NCBI GenBank assembly: GCA_903905505.1
Contig: CAIVGL010000022.1
Location: forward strand, 83,322-147,321
Direction: 5' to 3'
Source: an uncultured Bacteroidia bacterium
GTDB taxonomy: Bacteria > Bacteroidota > Bacteroidia > Bacteroidales > Prolixibacteraceae
Length of the DNA stretch: 64,000 nt
Under the pieces are notes generated by a model, which saw only the letters and a program-made list of their open reading frames with translations, was not told where the DNA came from and made no database searches. Every line of letters begins with the position of its first letter. The first letter of the stretch is position 1. This document shows positions 45,142-52,630 of this stretch, one piece after another. The translations under genes and the position numbers were made by a program.

Positions 45142-45166
45142 AATAAAGGTGTGATTAACTTTTATT
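45142..45166. promoter_or_regulatory. Putative AraR operator at araA
   Basis: ATAAAGGT-N7-ACTTTTAT (45143-45165) is an inverted repeat with one mismatch, and the flanking A/T also pair. It has the same 8-7-8 layout and near-identical arms as the site at araR. It lies 52 bp before the araA ATG. Confidence 0.6.
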
Positions 45167-45174
45167 AGCGACGA

Positions 45175-45864
45175 TTAAGGGAACTTCACGATTCTTTCGC
45201 TGCGAATCGCTGTATCCTCTTTTTTAAATTGGTAGTAGAATGCCCCTTTCTTAGATTCATTCGTATTTTTCAGATTTAACCTCTCTAAGACATCTATAGA
45301 AAGGATTTTTTTTCTAAAATTACCTGGATCAAAGGTTTTTTGAAAGATCGCCTCATAGAGATTTCTTAGCTGCATCAATGTAAACATTTCAGGTAGCAAC
45401 TCTTTGCCAAATAGGTCGATGGTTGCTTTTTGTTGCAATAATTCCAGCCCATTAGCGACGATCTCCTGATGGTCAAAGATTAAAGCGGGTAATTTTGTAA
45501 TCGGCCACCAATGGGCTCCCCTCTCTCTGACAAGTTCTTTATCGTGAATATCAATGCGAACCAAGGCGACAAAGGTCATGCTAATTACGCGTGCTCCCGG
45601 ATCTCTGTCTGGCTTTGAAAAGGCCCCGGCCTGCTCTAAGAAGATATCCTTGAGCCCAGTGGTGTCAAGCAAAACTCTGCGCGCTGCCTCATTAACTGAC
45701 TCGCTTTCCTGCACGAATCCTCCCATTAAGGACCACTTGCCCAATGAAGGTTCAAATCCGCGTGGATAAAGCAGTAATTTTAATTCCCCATCCTCATATC
45801 CGAAGATCGAACAGTCAACTGCTACATGATGCTTTGGATGTTGCTCATAGATCTTACTAAGCAT
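45175..45864 (-). CDS. araR: Nudix-type transcriptional regulator of arabinose use (AraR)
   Basis: This is an NrtR/AraR-family regulator of 229 residues from the ATG at 45864; the track start at 45888 adds eight residues. The N-terminal Nudix-like domain has VAVDCSIFGYEDGELKLLLYPRGFEP, GKWSLMGGFVQESESVNEAARRVLLDTTGL, with a degenerate Nudix box that probably senses a sugar phosphate or arabinose rather than hydrolysing. The C-terminal winged helix follows (LFTLMQLRNLYEAIFQKTFDPGNFRKKIL). Bacteroides AraR of this family represses the arabinose genes. Palindromes of the same design lie at its own promoter and upstream of araA. Confidence 0.88.
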   Translation of the reverse strand: MLSKIYEQHPKHHVAVDCSIFGYEDGELKLLLYPRGFEPSLGKWSLMGGFVQESESVNEAARRVLLDTTGLKDIFLEQAGAFSKPDRDPGARVISMTFVALVRIDIHDKELVRERGAHWWPITKLPALIFDHQEIVANGLELLQQKATIDLFGKELLPEMFTLMQLRNLYEAIFQKTFDPGNFRKKILSIDVLERLNLKNTNESKKGAFYYQFKKEDTAIRSERIVKFP

Positions 45865-45907
45865 TAAAACGGCTTCCTCTCCTGGCATATTTAAATCATT
45901 ACTGATG

Positions 45908-45937
45908 CAAATTTATAAAAGTATTAATTACTTTTAT
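45908..45937 (-). promoter_or_regulatory. araR promoter with AraR operator
   Basis: TAAATTTG on the minus strand (45915-45908) is a -7 element. A perfect inverted repeat ATAAAAGT-ATTAATT-ACTTTTAT (45915-45937) lies directly upstream and fills the space to the -33 region. Binding there would block polymerase, implying autoregulation. Confidence 0.62.
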
Positions 45938-46165
45938 TGTTACTTGAGATTATATGTTGTATAACATAGAGATATTTCTTCGACTCATCTGGAGCTCCGC
46001 AACCATAAATAAACTATTCCCTAATTTCAAAAAAAAGATTGTGCTGTTTGGAAAAAATATTCGACGATTGTAAGCACTTAAGTTTTTAGTGAATAATTGA
46101 AGTCATTATAATGATGATCAACTCTTAATTCGCTGCATATTTAGAAGCATTCTGTATGCAAATAA
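45938..46165. other. AT-rich intergenic region upstream of araR
   Basis: There is no gene or clear structured element between the araR operator and the first tRNA-type terminator at 46166. It separates the arabinose locus from the tRNA-Ala array. Confidence 0.5.
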
Positions 46166-46199
46166 AAAGAGTTGCAAGTTAATGTACTTGCAACTCTTT
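46166..46199 (-). terminator. Terminator at the distal end of the tRNA-Ala array
   Basis: AAAGAGTTGCAAGT-TAATGT-ACTTGCAACTCTTT is a 14-bp perfect stem, with a T-rich run on the minus strand. It is a diverged relative of the GGAGTTG hairpins in the array and its fourth and strongest copy. Confidence 0.85.
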
Positions 46200-46208
46200 A
46201 TAATTTCA

Positions 46209-46341
46209 GTGGAGAATATCAGAATCGAACCGATGACCTTCCCGATAGCCATCGGGACGCTTTATCCTTAGTTTGTTACATCACGACTAGACAGAATAAA
46301 AAAGGAGTTGCAATGTTACTTACAACTCCTTGATTATTAAA
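46209..46341 (-). repeat. tRNA-Ala-derived repeat unit 1
   Basis: This is a 133-bp unit. Read on the minus strand it contains a terminator hairpin (GGAGTTG...CAACTCC plus T-run), a 50-bp spacer, GATAAAGCG, a TCCCGATGGCTATCGGGA hairpin at the anticodon-arm position, then the exact T-arm and 3' acceptor of tRNA-Ala (AAGGTCATCGGTTCGATTCTGATATTCTCCA, one change). There is no 5' acceptor or D-arm that pairs, so it is not a functional tRNA. Confidence 0.85.
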
Positions 46342-46474
46342 GTGGAGAATATCGGAATCGAACCGATGACCTTCCCGATAGCCATCGGGACGCTTTATCC
46401 TTAGTTTGTTACATCAAGACTAGACAGAATAAAAAAGAAGCTGCAATATTACTTACAACTCCTTGATTTTAAAT
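46342..46474 (-). repeat. tRNA-Ala-derived repeat unit 2
   Basis: This is a second tandem copy, 133 bp, nearly identical to unit 1. It keeps the same TCCCGATGGCTATCGGGA arm and a T-arm/acceptor identical to the functional tRNA-Ala. Its terminator hairpin is weaker because of changes (GAAGCTGC against CAACTCC). Confidence 0.85.
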
Positions 46475-46608
46475 GTGGAGAATATCGGAATCGAACCGAT
46501 GACCTTCCCGATAGTCATCGGGACGCTTTATCCTTAGTTTGTTACATCACGACTAGACAGAAATAAAAAAGGAGTTGCAATGTTACTTACAACTCCTTGA
46601 TTATTAAA
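46475..46608 (-). repeat. tRNA-Ala-derived repeat unit 3
   Basis: This is a third copy, 134 bp, directly downstream of the functional tRNA-Ala gene. The arm reads TCCCGATGACTATCGGGA, so the GGC triplet of units 1 and 2 is changed. The terminator at 46565-46598 (AAGGAGTTG...CAACTCCTT plus T-run) serves the real tRNA. Confidence 0.85.
46565..46598 (-). terminator. Terminator of tRNA-Ala
   Basis: On the minus strand AAGGAGTTG-TAAGTAACATTG-CAACTCCTT is followed by TTTT, starting 12 bp after the tRNA 3' end. Copies occur at 46298-46331 and, weakened, at 46431-46464 in the tandem units. Confidence 0.85.
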
Positions 46609-46609
46609 G

Positions 46610-46683
46610 TGGAGAATATCGGAATCGAACCGATGACCTTTTGACTGCCAGTCAAACGCTCTAGCCAACTGAGCTAATCCCCC
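46610..46683 (-). tRNA. tRNA-Ala (anticodon GGC)
   Basis: Read on the minus strand it is a complete 74-nt cloverleaf. Acceptor GGGGGAT pairs with ATTCTCC (discriminator A) and includes the G3-U70 pair that identifies alanine tRNA. The D-arm is GCTCAGTTGGCTAGAGC, the anticodon arm TTTGA-CTGGCAG-TCAAA gives GGC, and the T-arm is ATCGG-TTCGATT-CCGAT. It is the only intact member of the array. Confidence 0.96.
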
Positions 46684-46688
46684 ATTTT

Positions 46689-46769
46689 GTGAATCGAACC
46701 AATGACCTTCCCGATCTGCTTCGCTGTCGGGACGCTCTAGTCCCGATTACTATCGGGAAGCAATCCCCC
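46689..46769 (-). pseudogene. Degenerate tRNA-Ala copy with two inserted hairpins
   Basis: Read on the minus strand: GGGGGATTGCT, then TCCCGATAGTAATCGGGA where the D-arm should be, CTAGAGCG, then TCCCGACAGCGAAGCAGATCGGGA where the anticodon arm should be, then AGGTCATTGGTTCGATTCAC. The T-stem no longer pairs and the 3' acceptor is lost. A further T-arm scrap (AATCGAACCAATGAC) follows at 46776-46790. Confidence 0.8.
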
Positions 46770-46844
46770 ATTATCAATCGAACCAATGACTTTTACGATT
46801 ACAACAGGAGGGTAAAAATACAATTATTTCTGTTTAAATTGTAC

Positions 46845-46852
46845 TACTTTTG
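46845..46852 (+). promoter_or_regulatory. Putative -7 element of hflX
   Basis: TACTTTTG matches TAnnTTTG. It ends only 4 bp before the ATG at 46857, so the transcript would start at or just after that codon. This implies a leaderless mRNA or use of the ATG at 46866. Confidence 0.45.
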
Positions 46853-46856
46853 CACT

Positions 46857-48071
46857 ATGGTGAAAATGTATGATACCGCGGAACAGAAAGAAAGAGTAGT
46901 TATTGTTGGCTTAATAACAGGGCGACAAGATGATAGGCAGGCCAAAGAGTACCTCGACGAGTTGGAGTTTCTAGTGGATACTTCTGGCGCAGAGGTCTGG
47001 GAGCGATTTATCCAACGCCTCGATACCCCTCATCCTGCAACCTTTGTGGGAAGCGGAAAACTGAAAGAGATAGCCGACTATATTCATGTTCACAGTATCG
47101 AAACAGTAGTCTTCGACGATGAACTTTCACCTACTCAGATTCGAAATATTGAGCCTGTACTCCAATGTAAGATCCTCGATCGGACCAATCTTATCCTCGA
47201 TATCTTTGCTAATCGTGCTCAGACAGCCCACTCTAAAACACAGGTTGAGTTAGCTCAATGCAAATATATGTTGCCCCGACTAACGCGTTTATGGTCTCAC
47301 CTTGAGCGTCAGCAAGGAGGTATTGGCACACGTGGTCCTGGAGAGTCGCAGATAGAGACTGATAAACGAATTATTCTGGATCGGATTTCCTTTTTAAAAG
47401 CACAGCTCGAGAAGATCGATAGTCAGATGATGACCCAGCGCCGTAATCGCGGGAAGATAGTCCGCGTGGCTCTAGTGGGTTATACCAACGTTGGAAAATC
47501 AACGATCTTAAATCTGATTAGTAAATCTGAAGTTTTCGCCGAGAATAAACTCTTTGCAACCCTTGACACCACCGTGCGAAAAGTCGTTATAGGCAATTTG
47601 CCGTTTCTTTTAACCGATACGGTGGGATTTATTCGGAAGCTTCCCCATCATCTGGTAGAGTCGTTTAAATCGACCTTAGACGAGACACGCGAAGCAGACC
47701 TTCTGATTCATGTGGTTGACATCTCTCACCCCGGTTTTGAGTCGCAGGTTGAGGTTGTAAATAAGACCCTGGGAGAGATTGGAGCTTCAGATAAACCGAT
47801 GATCTACCTGTTTAATAAGATCGATGCCTTTAAATATATCGTTAAAGAGGAAGATGACCTTCTGCCTTCAACAAAAGATAATATGAGCCTAGAAGATTGG
47901 AAACAATCGTGGATGGGCCAACATGAGAATCTCTCTTTGTTTATCTCCGCGACTGAAAAAACGAATATCGAGGAGTTTAAAAAAGCCATCTACGAAGAGA
48001 TTAAAGCGATCCACATCAAACGCTTCCCTTTCAATGACTTTCTCTATCAAGTATTCGATGAAGAGGAATAG
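46857..48071 (+). CDS. hflX: GTPase HflX
   Basis: This is a ribosome-associated GTPase that can split stalled or hibernating ribosomes. It has 404 residues from ATG 46857, or 401 from ATG 46866. The track start at 46689 runs through tRNA debris and is wrong. The N-terminal HflX domain has ITGRQDDRQAKEYLDELEFLVDTSGAE, FVGSGKLKEI and QGGIGTRGPGESQIETDKR. The G domain has GYTNVGKST (G1), DTVGFIRKLPHHLVESFKSTL (G3 and switch II) and NKID (G4). A bidirectional terminator follows. Confidence 0.95.
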   Translation: MVKMYDTAEQKERVVIVGLITGRQDDRQAKEYLDELEFLVDTSGAEVWERFIQRLDTPHPATFVGSGKLKEIADYIHVHSIETVVFDDELSPTQIRNIEPVLQCKILDRTNLILDIFANRAQTAHSKTQVELAQCKYMLPRLTRLWSHLERQQGGIGTRGPGESQIETDKRIILDRISFLKAQLEKIDSQMMTQRRNRGKIVRVALVGYTNVGKSTILNLISKSEVFAENKLFATLDTTVRKVVIGNLPFLLTDTVGFIRKLPHHLVESFKSTLDETREADLLIHVVDISHPGFESQVEVVNKTLGEIGASDKPMIYLFNKIDAFKYIVKEEDDLLPSTKDNMSLEDWKQSWMGQHENLSLFISATEKTNIEEFKKAIYEEIKAIHIKRFPFNDFLYQVFDEEE

Positions 48072-48088
48072 GATTAACCATTAAAAGA

Positions 48089-48117
48089 AAAAGCCGTCAA
48101 TTACGACGGCTTTTTTT
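48089..48117. terminator. Bidirectional terminator between hflX and asd
   Basis: AAAAGCCGTC-AATTAC-GACGGCTTTT, with an A-run on one side and a T-run on the other. It serves hflX on the plus strand and asd on the minus strand. Confidence 0.92.
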
Positions 48118-48142
48118 ATGATTGAAATTTTTTGAATCAGGG

Positions 48143-49153
48143 TTATTTTACCACACCTTCTTTAACCAAGTACTCCGCAATCTGCACTGCGTTTAAGGCA
48201 GCTCCCTTTTTGATCTGATCAGAAACGGTCCAAAATGCTAATCCATTTGGATTTGAGATGTCTTTACGTATGCGCCCCACAAAAACCTCATCGCGGCCAG
48301 CTAAATGAAGTGGCATTGGGTATTTCTTCTCTGCTGGTGTATCGATCACAATAACACCATCAGCGCTTTCAAAAGCTGCCTTTACTTTATCTAAGGGAAT
48401 TTCTTGTTCGGTCTCAACCCAGATCGCTTCAGAGTGGGCACGAAGAACTGGAACTCGAACGGCAGTCGCACTGACCTGAATGTCGGAATGCATAATCTTG
48501 CGCGTTTCGTGATACATCTTCATCTCCTCCTTGGTATAGTCGTTGTCGGTAAACACATCGATATGAGGGATCAGATTTTGAACCAACTGATAAGCAAATT
48601 TTGAAATTGTTGGTTCTTCGCCATTCGCCACTTGAATGGTTTGCGCTTCTAATTCGTCCATCCCTGATGCTCCAGCACCACTGGCACTCTGGTAAGTTGC
48701 AATGTGAACGCGACGAATATGTGAGATATTTTCAATTGGCTTTAACGCCACAACCAGCTGAATGGTGGTGCAGTTTGGATTTGCAATGATCTTACGAGGC
48801 ATATTCTTCGCATCGGCAGCATTCACCTCAGGGACAACGAGTGGAATGTCGTTCTCCATGCGAAATGCACTGCTGTTGTCAATCATGACAGTGCCAAACT
48901 TTGTGATGGTATCGGCAAAATCTTTGGAGATACTTGCACCAGCAGAAACTAAGGCAATGTCGATTCCCTTAAAGTCATCGTTGTGAAGCAATTCCTTTAC
49001 GGTTAATTCTGTCCCTTTATAGGTGAATTTTTTACCAGTACTGCGAGCTGATCCAAATAATACCAGTTCGTCAAGCGGGAAATTACGCTCATCTAGCACA
49101 CGCAGAAACTCTTGTCCAACAGCTCCACTAACACCAACAATCGCTACTTTCAT
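48143..49153 (-). CDS. asd: Aspartate-semialdehyde dehydrogenase
   Basis: It reduces aspartyl phosphate to aspartate semialdehyde with NADPH, feeding lysine/DAP, threonine and methionine synthesis. It has 336 residues. The N-terminal Rossmann motif is [18 protein letters not shown]. The catalytic Cys128 is in [13 protein letters not shown] and the base His in [15 protein letters not shown] (about 240). The substrate Arg region is present upstream (NSSAFRME). A minus-strand -7 element TACTTTTG lies at 49221-49228. It is monocistronic. Confidence 0.95.
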   Translation of the reverse strand: MKVAIVGVSGAVGQEFLRVLDERNFPLDELVLFGSARSTGKKFTYKGTELTVKELLHNDDFKGIDIALVSAGASISKDFADTITKFGTVMIDNSSAFRMENDIPLVVPEVNAADAKNMPRKIIANPNCTTIQLVVALKPIENISHIRRVHIATYQSASGAGASGMDELEAQTIQVANGEEPTISKFAYQLVQNLIPHIDVFTDNDYTKEEMKMYHETRKIMHSDIQVSATAVRVPVLRAHSEAIWVETEQEIPLDKVKAAFESADGVIVIDTPAEKKYPMPLHLAGRDEVFVGRIRKDISNPNGLAFWTVSDQIKKGAALNAVQIAEYLVKEGVVK

Positions 49154-49220
49154 AGTTCTTAATTTTTATAAACGTTAATCGGGTACCTTTCTAAAGCATC
49201 ATGCAGTCAGAAATATAGGG

Positions 49221-49228
49221 CAAAAGTA
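49221..49228 (-). promoter_or_regulatory. Putative -7 element of asd
   Basis: TACTTTTG on the minus strand, giving a predicted start near 49214 and a leader of about 60 nt. Confidence 0.45.
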
Positions 49229-49340
49229 CGGAATATTCTTAATAATTTGTGAAATTAACTAGGATTAATTTACGATTTTATTTTTTACGGCCCTGTTTTT
49301 AACTTATTTGTAAGTTGAGCTTGTTATTATTTAAATTGTT

Positions 49341-50183
49341 TTAGATGGCTCTTTGGGCTTTGACCATCCGATCTTTCCCATTCAAATCTTTTTTCAGCAC
49401 CAGATTGACATATCCTTTTGAGCTTAAAAGTTCCAGGGTCTGCGATCCAAATTGCTCGTTGATCTCCAAATAAAGGTGTCCATTAGGCTTTAAGGATGTA
49501 AGTCCGAGTTCTGCAATTTTAGCATAGAAAAATAATGGATCATTATCTGGGACAAAGAGTGCGGTATGTGGTTCATGGTCTAGCACATTTTGGTGCATAA
49601 GATCCTTTTCAGAATCTGTAACATATGGGGGATTACTTACGATAACGTCGTAAATGGCTGGTTGTTGAGGTGCGTTAAATAAGTCGATGTGTTGGAAATT
49701 GATCTTGATTTGGTGCTTAAAGGCATTTTGGTTGGCAACCACCAAGGCCTGTTCCGAAATGTCCCAGGCCTCAGCCGAGGCTTCTGGAAGTTGAGTTAAG
49801 ATGGAGATGGGAATACATCCGCTGCCTGTGCCAATATCTAGTATTTTTGGCGCTAATTCAGCATAATCTTTAATGATCCAGTCGACCAATTCTTCGGTTT
49901 CTGATCGTGGAATTAGCACCGATTTATTAACCGCAAACGTTAATCCGAAGAAGTGAGCCTCCCCTAAAATATATTGGATGGGTTTAAATTGAACCAATTG
50001 GTTTACAATATCCTTTATTTCGGCTAAATTTGCAGCAGAAATAACATCATCTTTTTGAAGATGGTATTGTATTCCTGATAATTTTAGAACTTTCTCGAAA
50101 ATCAGCTTGGTAATGCCCGCTATCTCTTCTTTGGGATAGATTGGACTCAGCTGATCGGAGATAAATTTTTTTGCAGCCTGCAT
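49341..50183 (-). CDS. prmC: Release factor glutamine methyltransferase PrmC
   Basis: It methylates the Gln of the GGQ motif in RF1 and RF2 to promote efficient termination. It has 280 residues. The N-terminal helical domain (about 1-80) is followed by a Rossmann SAM domain with ILDIGTGSGCIPISIL and the catalytic NPPYVTDSE loop. The VLIPRSETEELVDWI segment before the SAM motif is diagnostic for PrmC/HemK. It diverges from ribD across only 39 bp, with a minus-strand TATCTTTG (50202-50209) as its likely -7 element. Confidence 0.95.
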   Translation of the reverse strand: MQAAKKFISDQLSPIYPKEEIAGITKLIFEKVLKLSGIQYHLQKDDVISAANLAEIKDIVNQLVQFKPIQYILGEAHFFGLTFAVNKSVLIPRSETEELVDWIIKDYAELAPKILDIGTGSGCIPISILTQLPEASAEAWDISEQALVVANQNAFKHQIKINFQHIDLFNAPQQPAIYDVIVSNPPYVTDSEKDLMHQNVLDHEPHTALFVPDNDPLFFYAKIAELGLTSLKPNGHLYLEINEQFGSQTLELLSSKGYVNLVLKKDLNGKDRMVKAQRAI

Positions 50184-50201
50184 TTTTAATTGAGATTTTT
50201 A

Positions 50202-50209
50202 CAAAGATA
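50202..50209 (-). promoter_or_regulatory. Putative -7 element of prmC
   Basis: TATCTTTG on the minus strand within the 39-bp prmC/ribD gap. The -33 region would lie inside ribD. Confidence 0.45.
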
Positions 50210-50222
50210 AACAAAGCGAACG

Positions 50223-51278
50223 ATGCAACAGCTTTTTGAGATGGATGAGATTTTTATGTCTCGGGCTATTGAATTAGCGCGATTGGGCATGGGTCTTGTC
50301 TCGCCAAATCCAATGGTAGGCTGCGTCATTGTTCGACAGGGAGTTATTATTGGGGAGGGTTATCACAGTGAATTTGGGGGAGCTCACGCCGAGGTGAATG
50401 CCATTCGTAGGGTGAAAGATAAATCACTGTTAGCCGACTCAACGATTTATGTTACCCTTGAACCTTGTGCACATCAGGGTAAAACACCCCCCTGTGCCGA
50501 CTTGATTTTAACGCATAAGATTCCAAATGTCGTTATTGGTACTGTAGATCCATTTCTTGAAGTCGCTGGTCGCGGTATTGAACGGTTACGTCAAGGAGGT
50601 TGTCAGGTTATCGAAGGTGTTTTAGAAGATAAATGTCTCGAGTTGAATCGTCGATTCTTCACTTTTCATCAAAAGAAACGACCTTTTGTGATCTTAAAAT
50701 GGGCTCAGACGGCCGATGGGTTTATTGATATTGATCGGTCACAAGAGAATTTTGGTCAACCTACTTGGATCACCAATGATCTTTCGAGAATTGCTGTACA
50801 TAAGATGCGTACCGATGAGGCAGCAATTTTGGTCGGCACAAATACGGCACGAAAGGATAATCCATCGTTGACGGTTCGCGAGTGGAGCGGCCGTTCACCA
50901 CTTCGATTGGTAATCGACAGGTTAGGCAATCTCGATAAGTCGCTCGCGCTTTTTGATCAGCGAGTTCCTACCGTGGTCTATACCGCCTTAGATGCTCCCA
51001 ATGCAATGAATCTTGAGTATAAAAAAATCGATTTTGACGGGACTGAGCTTCAGCAGATTCTTGCAGATTTGCATCAACGGGGTATTTTGTCTTTAATCGT
51101 AGAGGGGGGCCAGAAATTGATTCACTCTTTTGTTGAAGGTCGAATATGGGACGAGGCACGTGTCTTTATTGGAAAGAATATCTTTCATGAAGGGGTCAGA
51201 GCCCCAAAATTTGATGGGGAATTGATTAAATCAGAAGAGCTTGACGATAGCTGGATGTTTTTATTTCGACGGAGGTAA
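50223..51278 (+). CDS. ribD: Riboflavin biosynthesis protein RibD (deaminase/reductase)
   Basis: This is a bifunctional enzyme: it deaminates the pyrimidine made by GTP cyclohydrolase II, then reduces the ribosyl chain. It has 351 residues. The N-terminal deaminase has the zinc motif HAEVNAI and PCAHQGKTPPC, with SPNPMVGCVIV before it. The C-terminal reductase begins near residue 150 (RPFVILKWAQTADGFIDI) and includes ILVGTNTARKDNPSLTVR and LSLIVEGGQKLIHSF. An in-frame ATG at 50241 is an alternative start. No other rib genes are adjacent. Confidence 0.94.
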   Translation: MQQLFEMDEIFMSRAIELARLGMGLVSPNPMVGCVIVRQGVIIGEGYHSEFGGAHAEVNAIRRVKDKSLLADSTIYVTLEPCAHQGKTPPCADLILTHKIPNVVIGTVDPFLEVAGRGIERLRQGGCQVIEGVLEDKCLELNRRFFTFHQKKRPFVILKWAQTADGFIDIDRSQENFGQPTWITNDLSRIAVHKMRTDEAAILVGTNTARKDNPSLTVREWSGRSPLRLVIDRLGNLDKSLALFDQRVPTVVYTALDAPNAMNLEYKKIDFDGTELQQILADLHQRGILSLIVEGGQKLIHSFVEGRIWDEARVFIGKNIFHEGVRAPKFDGELIKSEELDDSWMFLFRRR

Positions 51279-51418
51279 CCAACCTTCAGGGTTTCTATCT
51301 GACAGAGTACTTGTCAGTCAATCAAACTAAATTTTATTTTCAAGATGCTGGTTTACGGGTCTTAAGTCCTATGAAATACGAGTCTTCTTGCGCCTAAATA
51401 GAGAGGCAAAAACGACTC

Positions 51419-51784
51419 TCAGTGCGGTGCGTTAGGTGAATGTTTTACCAAAGTTATTTTGTTGTTTTCTAGTTCTCTAAAACCTTGATCGTAGCAATAA
51501 AAGTTGATTTTATTGGTTCGGGTTGTATTGGTATAGGTGAAATAGTCGAACCGATACCCTTTTTGAGACAGTTCGTTTTTCGAGGTTGTTATTTTCCCCG
51601 TAGAATTCATGCTCGATAAAATGATATAGTTCTTTTTTAGTATCCGGTTAATGGAGTTGATCACCGTATGTGACTCAAGAAACTGTTTATTATTGAAGGC
51701 ACTTCGGCATTGGTCACTGCAAAATTTCTGATCTGATCGACCTCTGAGTTGCTCAAAGCATTCAAGACATTTTCGACTTTCCAT
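51419..51784 (-). CDS. Small zinc-ribbon protein of unknown function
   Basis: This is a 121-residue protein I recognise only as a conserved Bacteroidota hypothetical. The N-terminus has a CxxC-x12-CxxxC zinc ribbon (Cys6, Cys9, Cys22, Cys26: KCLECFEQLRGRSDQKFCSDQC). A helix with INRILKKNYIILSSM follows, then a basic/aromatic C-terminal half (GYRFDYFTYTNTTRTNKINFYCYDQGF). It could bind nucleic acid. It diverges from the ECF sigma gene, with a 44-bp inverted repeat between them. Confidence 0.7.
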   Translation of the reverse strand: MESRKCLECFEQLRGRSDQKFCSDQCRSAFNNKQFLESHTVINSINRILKKNYIILSSMNSTGKITTSKNELSQKGYRFDYFTYTNTTRTNKINFYCYDQGFRELENNKITLVKHSPNAPH

Positions 51785-51909
51785 AGACTTTAATTTAAAA
51801 TTAGGATAACAAAATAGTTCCCCAAAGAACCGTATCCCAATGATTTATAAAAGCATTGGACTACGAATATACAATATTATTTTTGAATAGATGGATAATT
51901 TACTCAAAT

Positions 51910-51953
51910 TATTTCCGTTTTTATCCGACTAACATCGGATAAAAACGGAAATA
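51910..51953. promoter_or_regulatory. Long perfect inverted repeat upstream of the sigma factor
   Basis: TATTTCCGTTTTTATCCGA-CTAACA-TCGGATAAAAACGGAAATA has 19-bp perfect arms and a 6-nt loop. There is no T-run on either side, so it is not a typical terminator. A partial direct copy, TTATCCGAATCTAACAG, follows at about 51962-51978. It is a possible operator or structured leader. Confidence 0.6.
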
Positions 51954-52022
51954 CCCGATTATTATCCGAATCTAACAGTAAAGAGATCTAATTTGCAGGT
52001 ATATCCATTTATCATAAAAGGG

Positions 52023-52619
52023 ATGCCTGTAATTCGAACCGATACTGTAATCCGCGATCAGCACTTGCTTGATGGTATAGCCGCCGGAGATCCTGGAGCT
52101 TTTGAGCAACTTATGATGTGTTATGTGCAGTCAATTCATGGATTAATTCTTCCTATTGTTCGGACCAATGCAGATGCCGCTTTACTAACTCAGGAGACCT
52201 TTACTAAGGTTTTTGTAAATATTCGTCAATACAATCCGAACTATTCCTTTAGCTCGTGGCTTTATCGTATCGCGCATAACCACGCCATTGATTTTCTAAG
52301 ACGGAAAAAATTCGCTGATCAACTATTTGTCTCGTTTGAATCTGCCGCTCAGCTCGCTGATTTGGGAGCCCAAAATGATTCCCCCAATCCAGAGGAGGTC
52401 TATATTAAGCAAGAGAAGGCTTTCATTCTTCGTAAAATAATAGCTGGGCTCCATGCAAAATATCGAATACCTCTTGAGATGCGCTATTTTAAAGAATACA
52501 CCTATCCGGAGATGGCCTCCGAATTACAACTGCCTATTGGAACGATAAAAGTTCGCTTATGCCGATCGCGCAAATTGCTTCATGAGATGCTGCTCAAGAA
52601 TAATATTACTTGGTCTTAA
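52023..52619 (+). CDS. ECF-type RNA polymerase sigma factor
   Basis: This is a group 4 sigma factor of 198 residues from ATG 52023; the track uses a TTG ten codons upstream. Region 2 is AFEQLMMCYVQSIHGLILPIV...LTQETFTKVFVNIRQYNPNYSFSSWLYRIAHNHAIDFLRRKK. Region 4 is KYRIPLEMRYFKEYTYPEMASELQLPIGTIKVRLCRSRKLLHEML. No anti-sigma gene is adjacent; rsmG follows 11 bp later and is probably cotranscribed. Control may act through the large inverted repeat upstream. Confidence 0.92.
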   Translation: MPVIRTDTVIRDQHLLDGIAAGDPGAFEQLMMCYVQSIHGLILPIVRTNADAALLTQETFTKVFVNIRQYNPNYSFSSWLYRIAHNHAIDFLRRKKFADQLFVSFESAAQLADLGAQNDSPNPEEVYIKQEKAFILRKIIAGLHAKYRIPLEMRYFKEYTYPEMASELQLPIGTIKVRLCRSRKLLHEMLLKNNITWS

Positions 52620-52630
52620 CGAATAATATT

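Noticed and set aside
46209-46608. Possible CRISPR array
   Set aside because: The units are 133-134 bp with near-identical full length, not short repeats with unique spacers, and they contain tRNA-Ala 3' ends and terminators. No cas genes are present.
46689-46856. N-terminal extension of hflX in the ORF track
   Set aside because: These codons run through degenerate tRNA-Ala sequence and lie upstream of the predicted promoter; HflX family N-termini match the start at 46857 or 46866.
51910-51953. Inverted repeat as a Rho-independent terminator
   Set aside because: There is no T-run after the stem on either strand, and it lies more than 120 bp from the end of any gene pointing to it.
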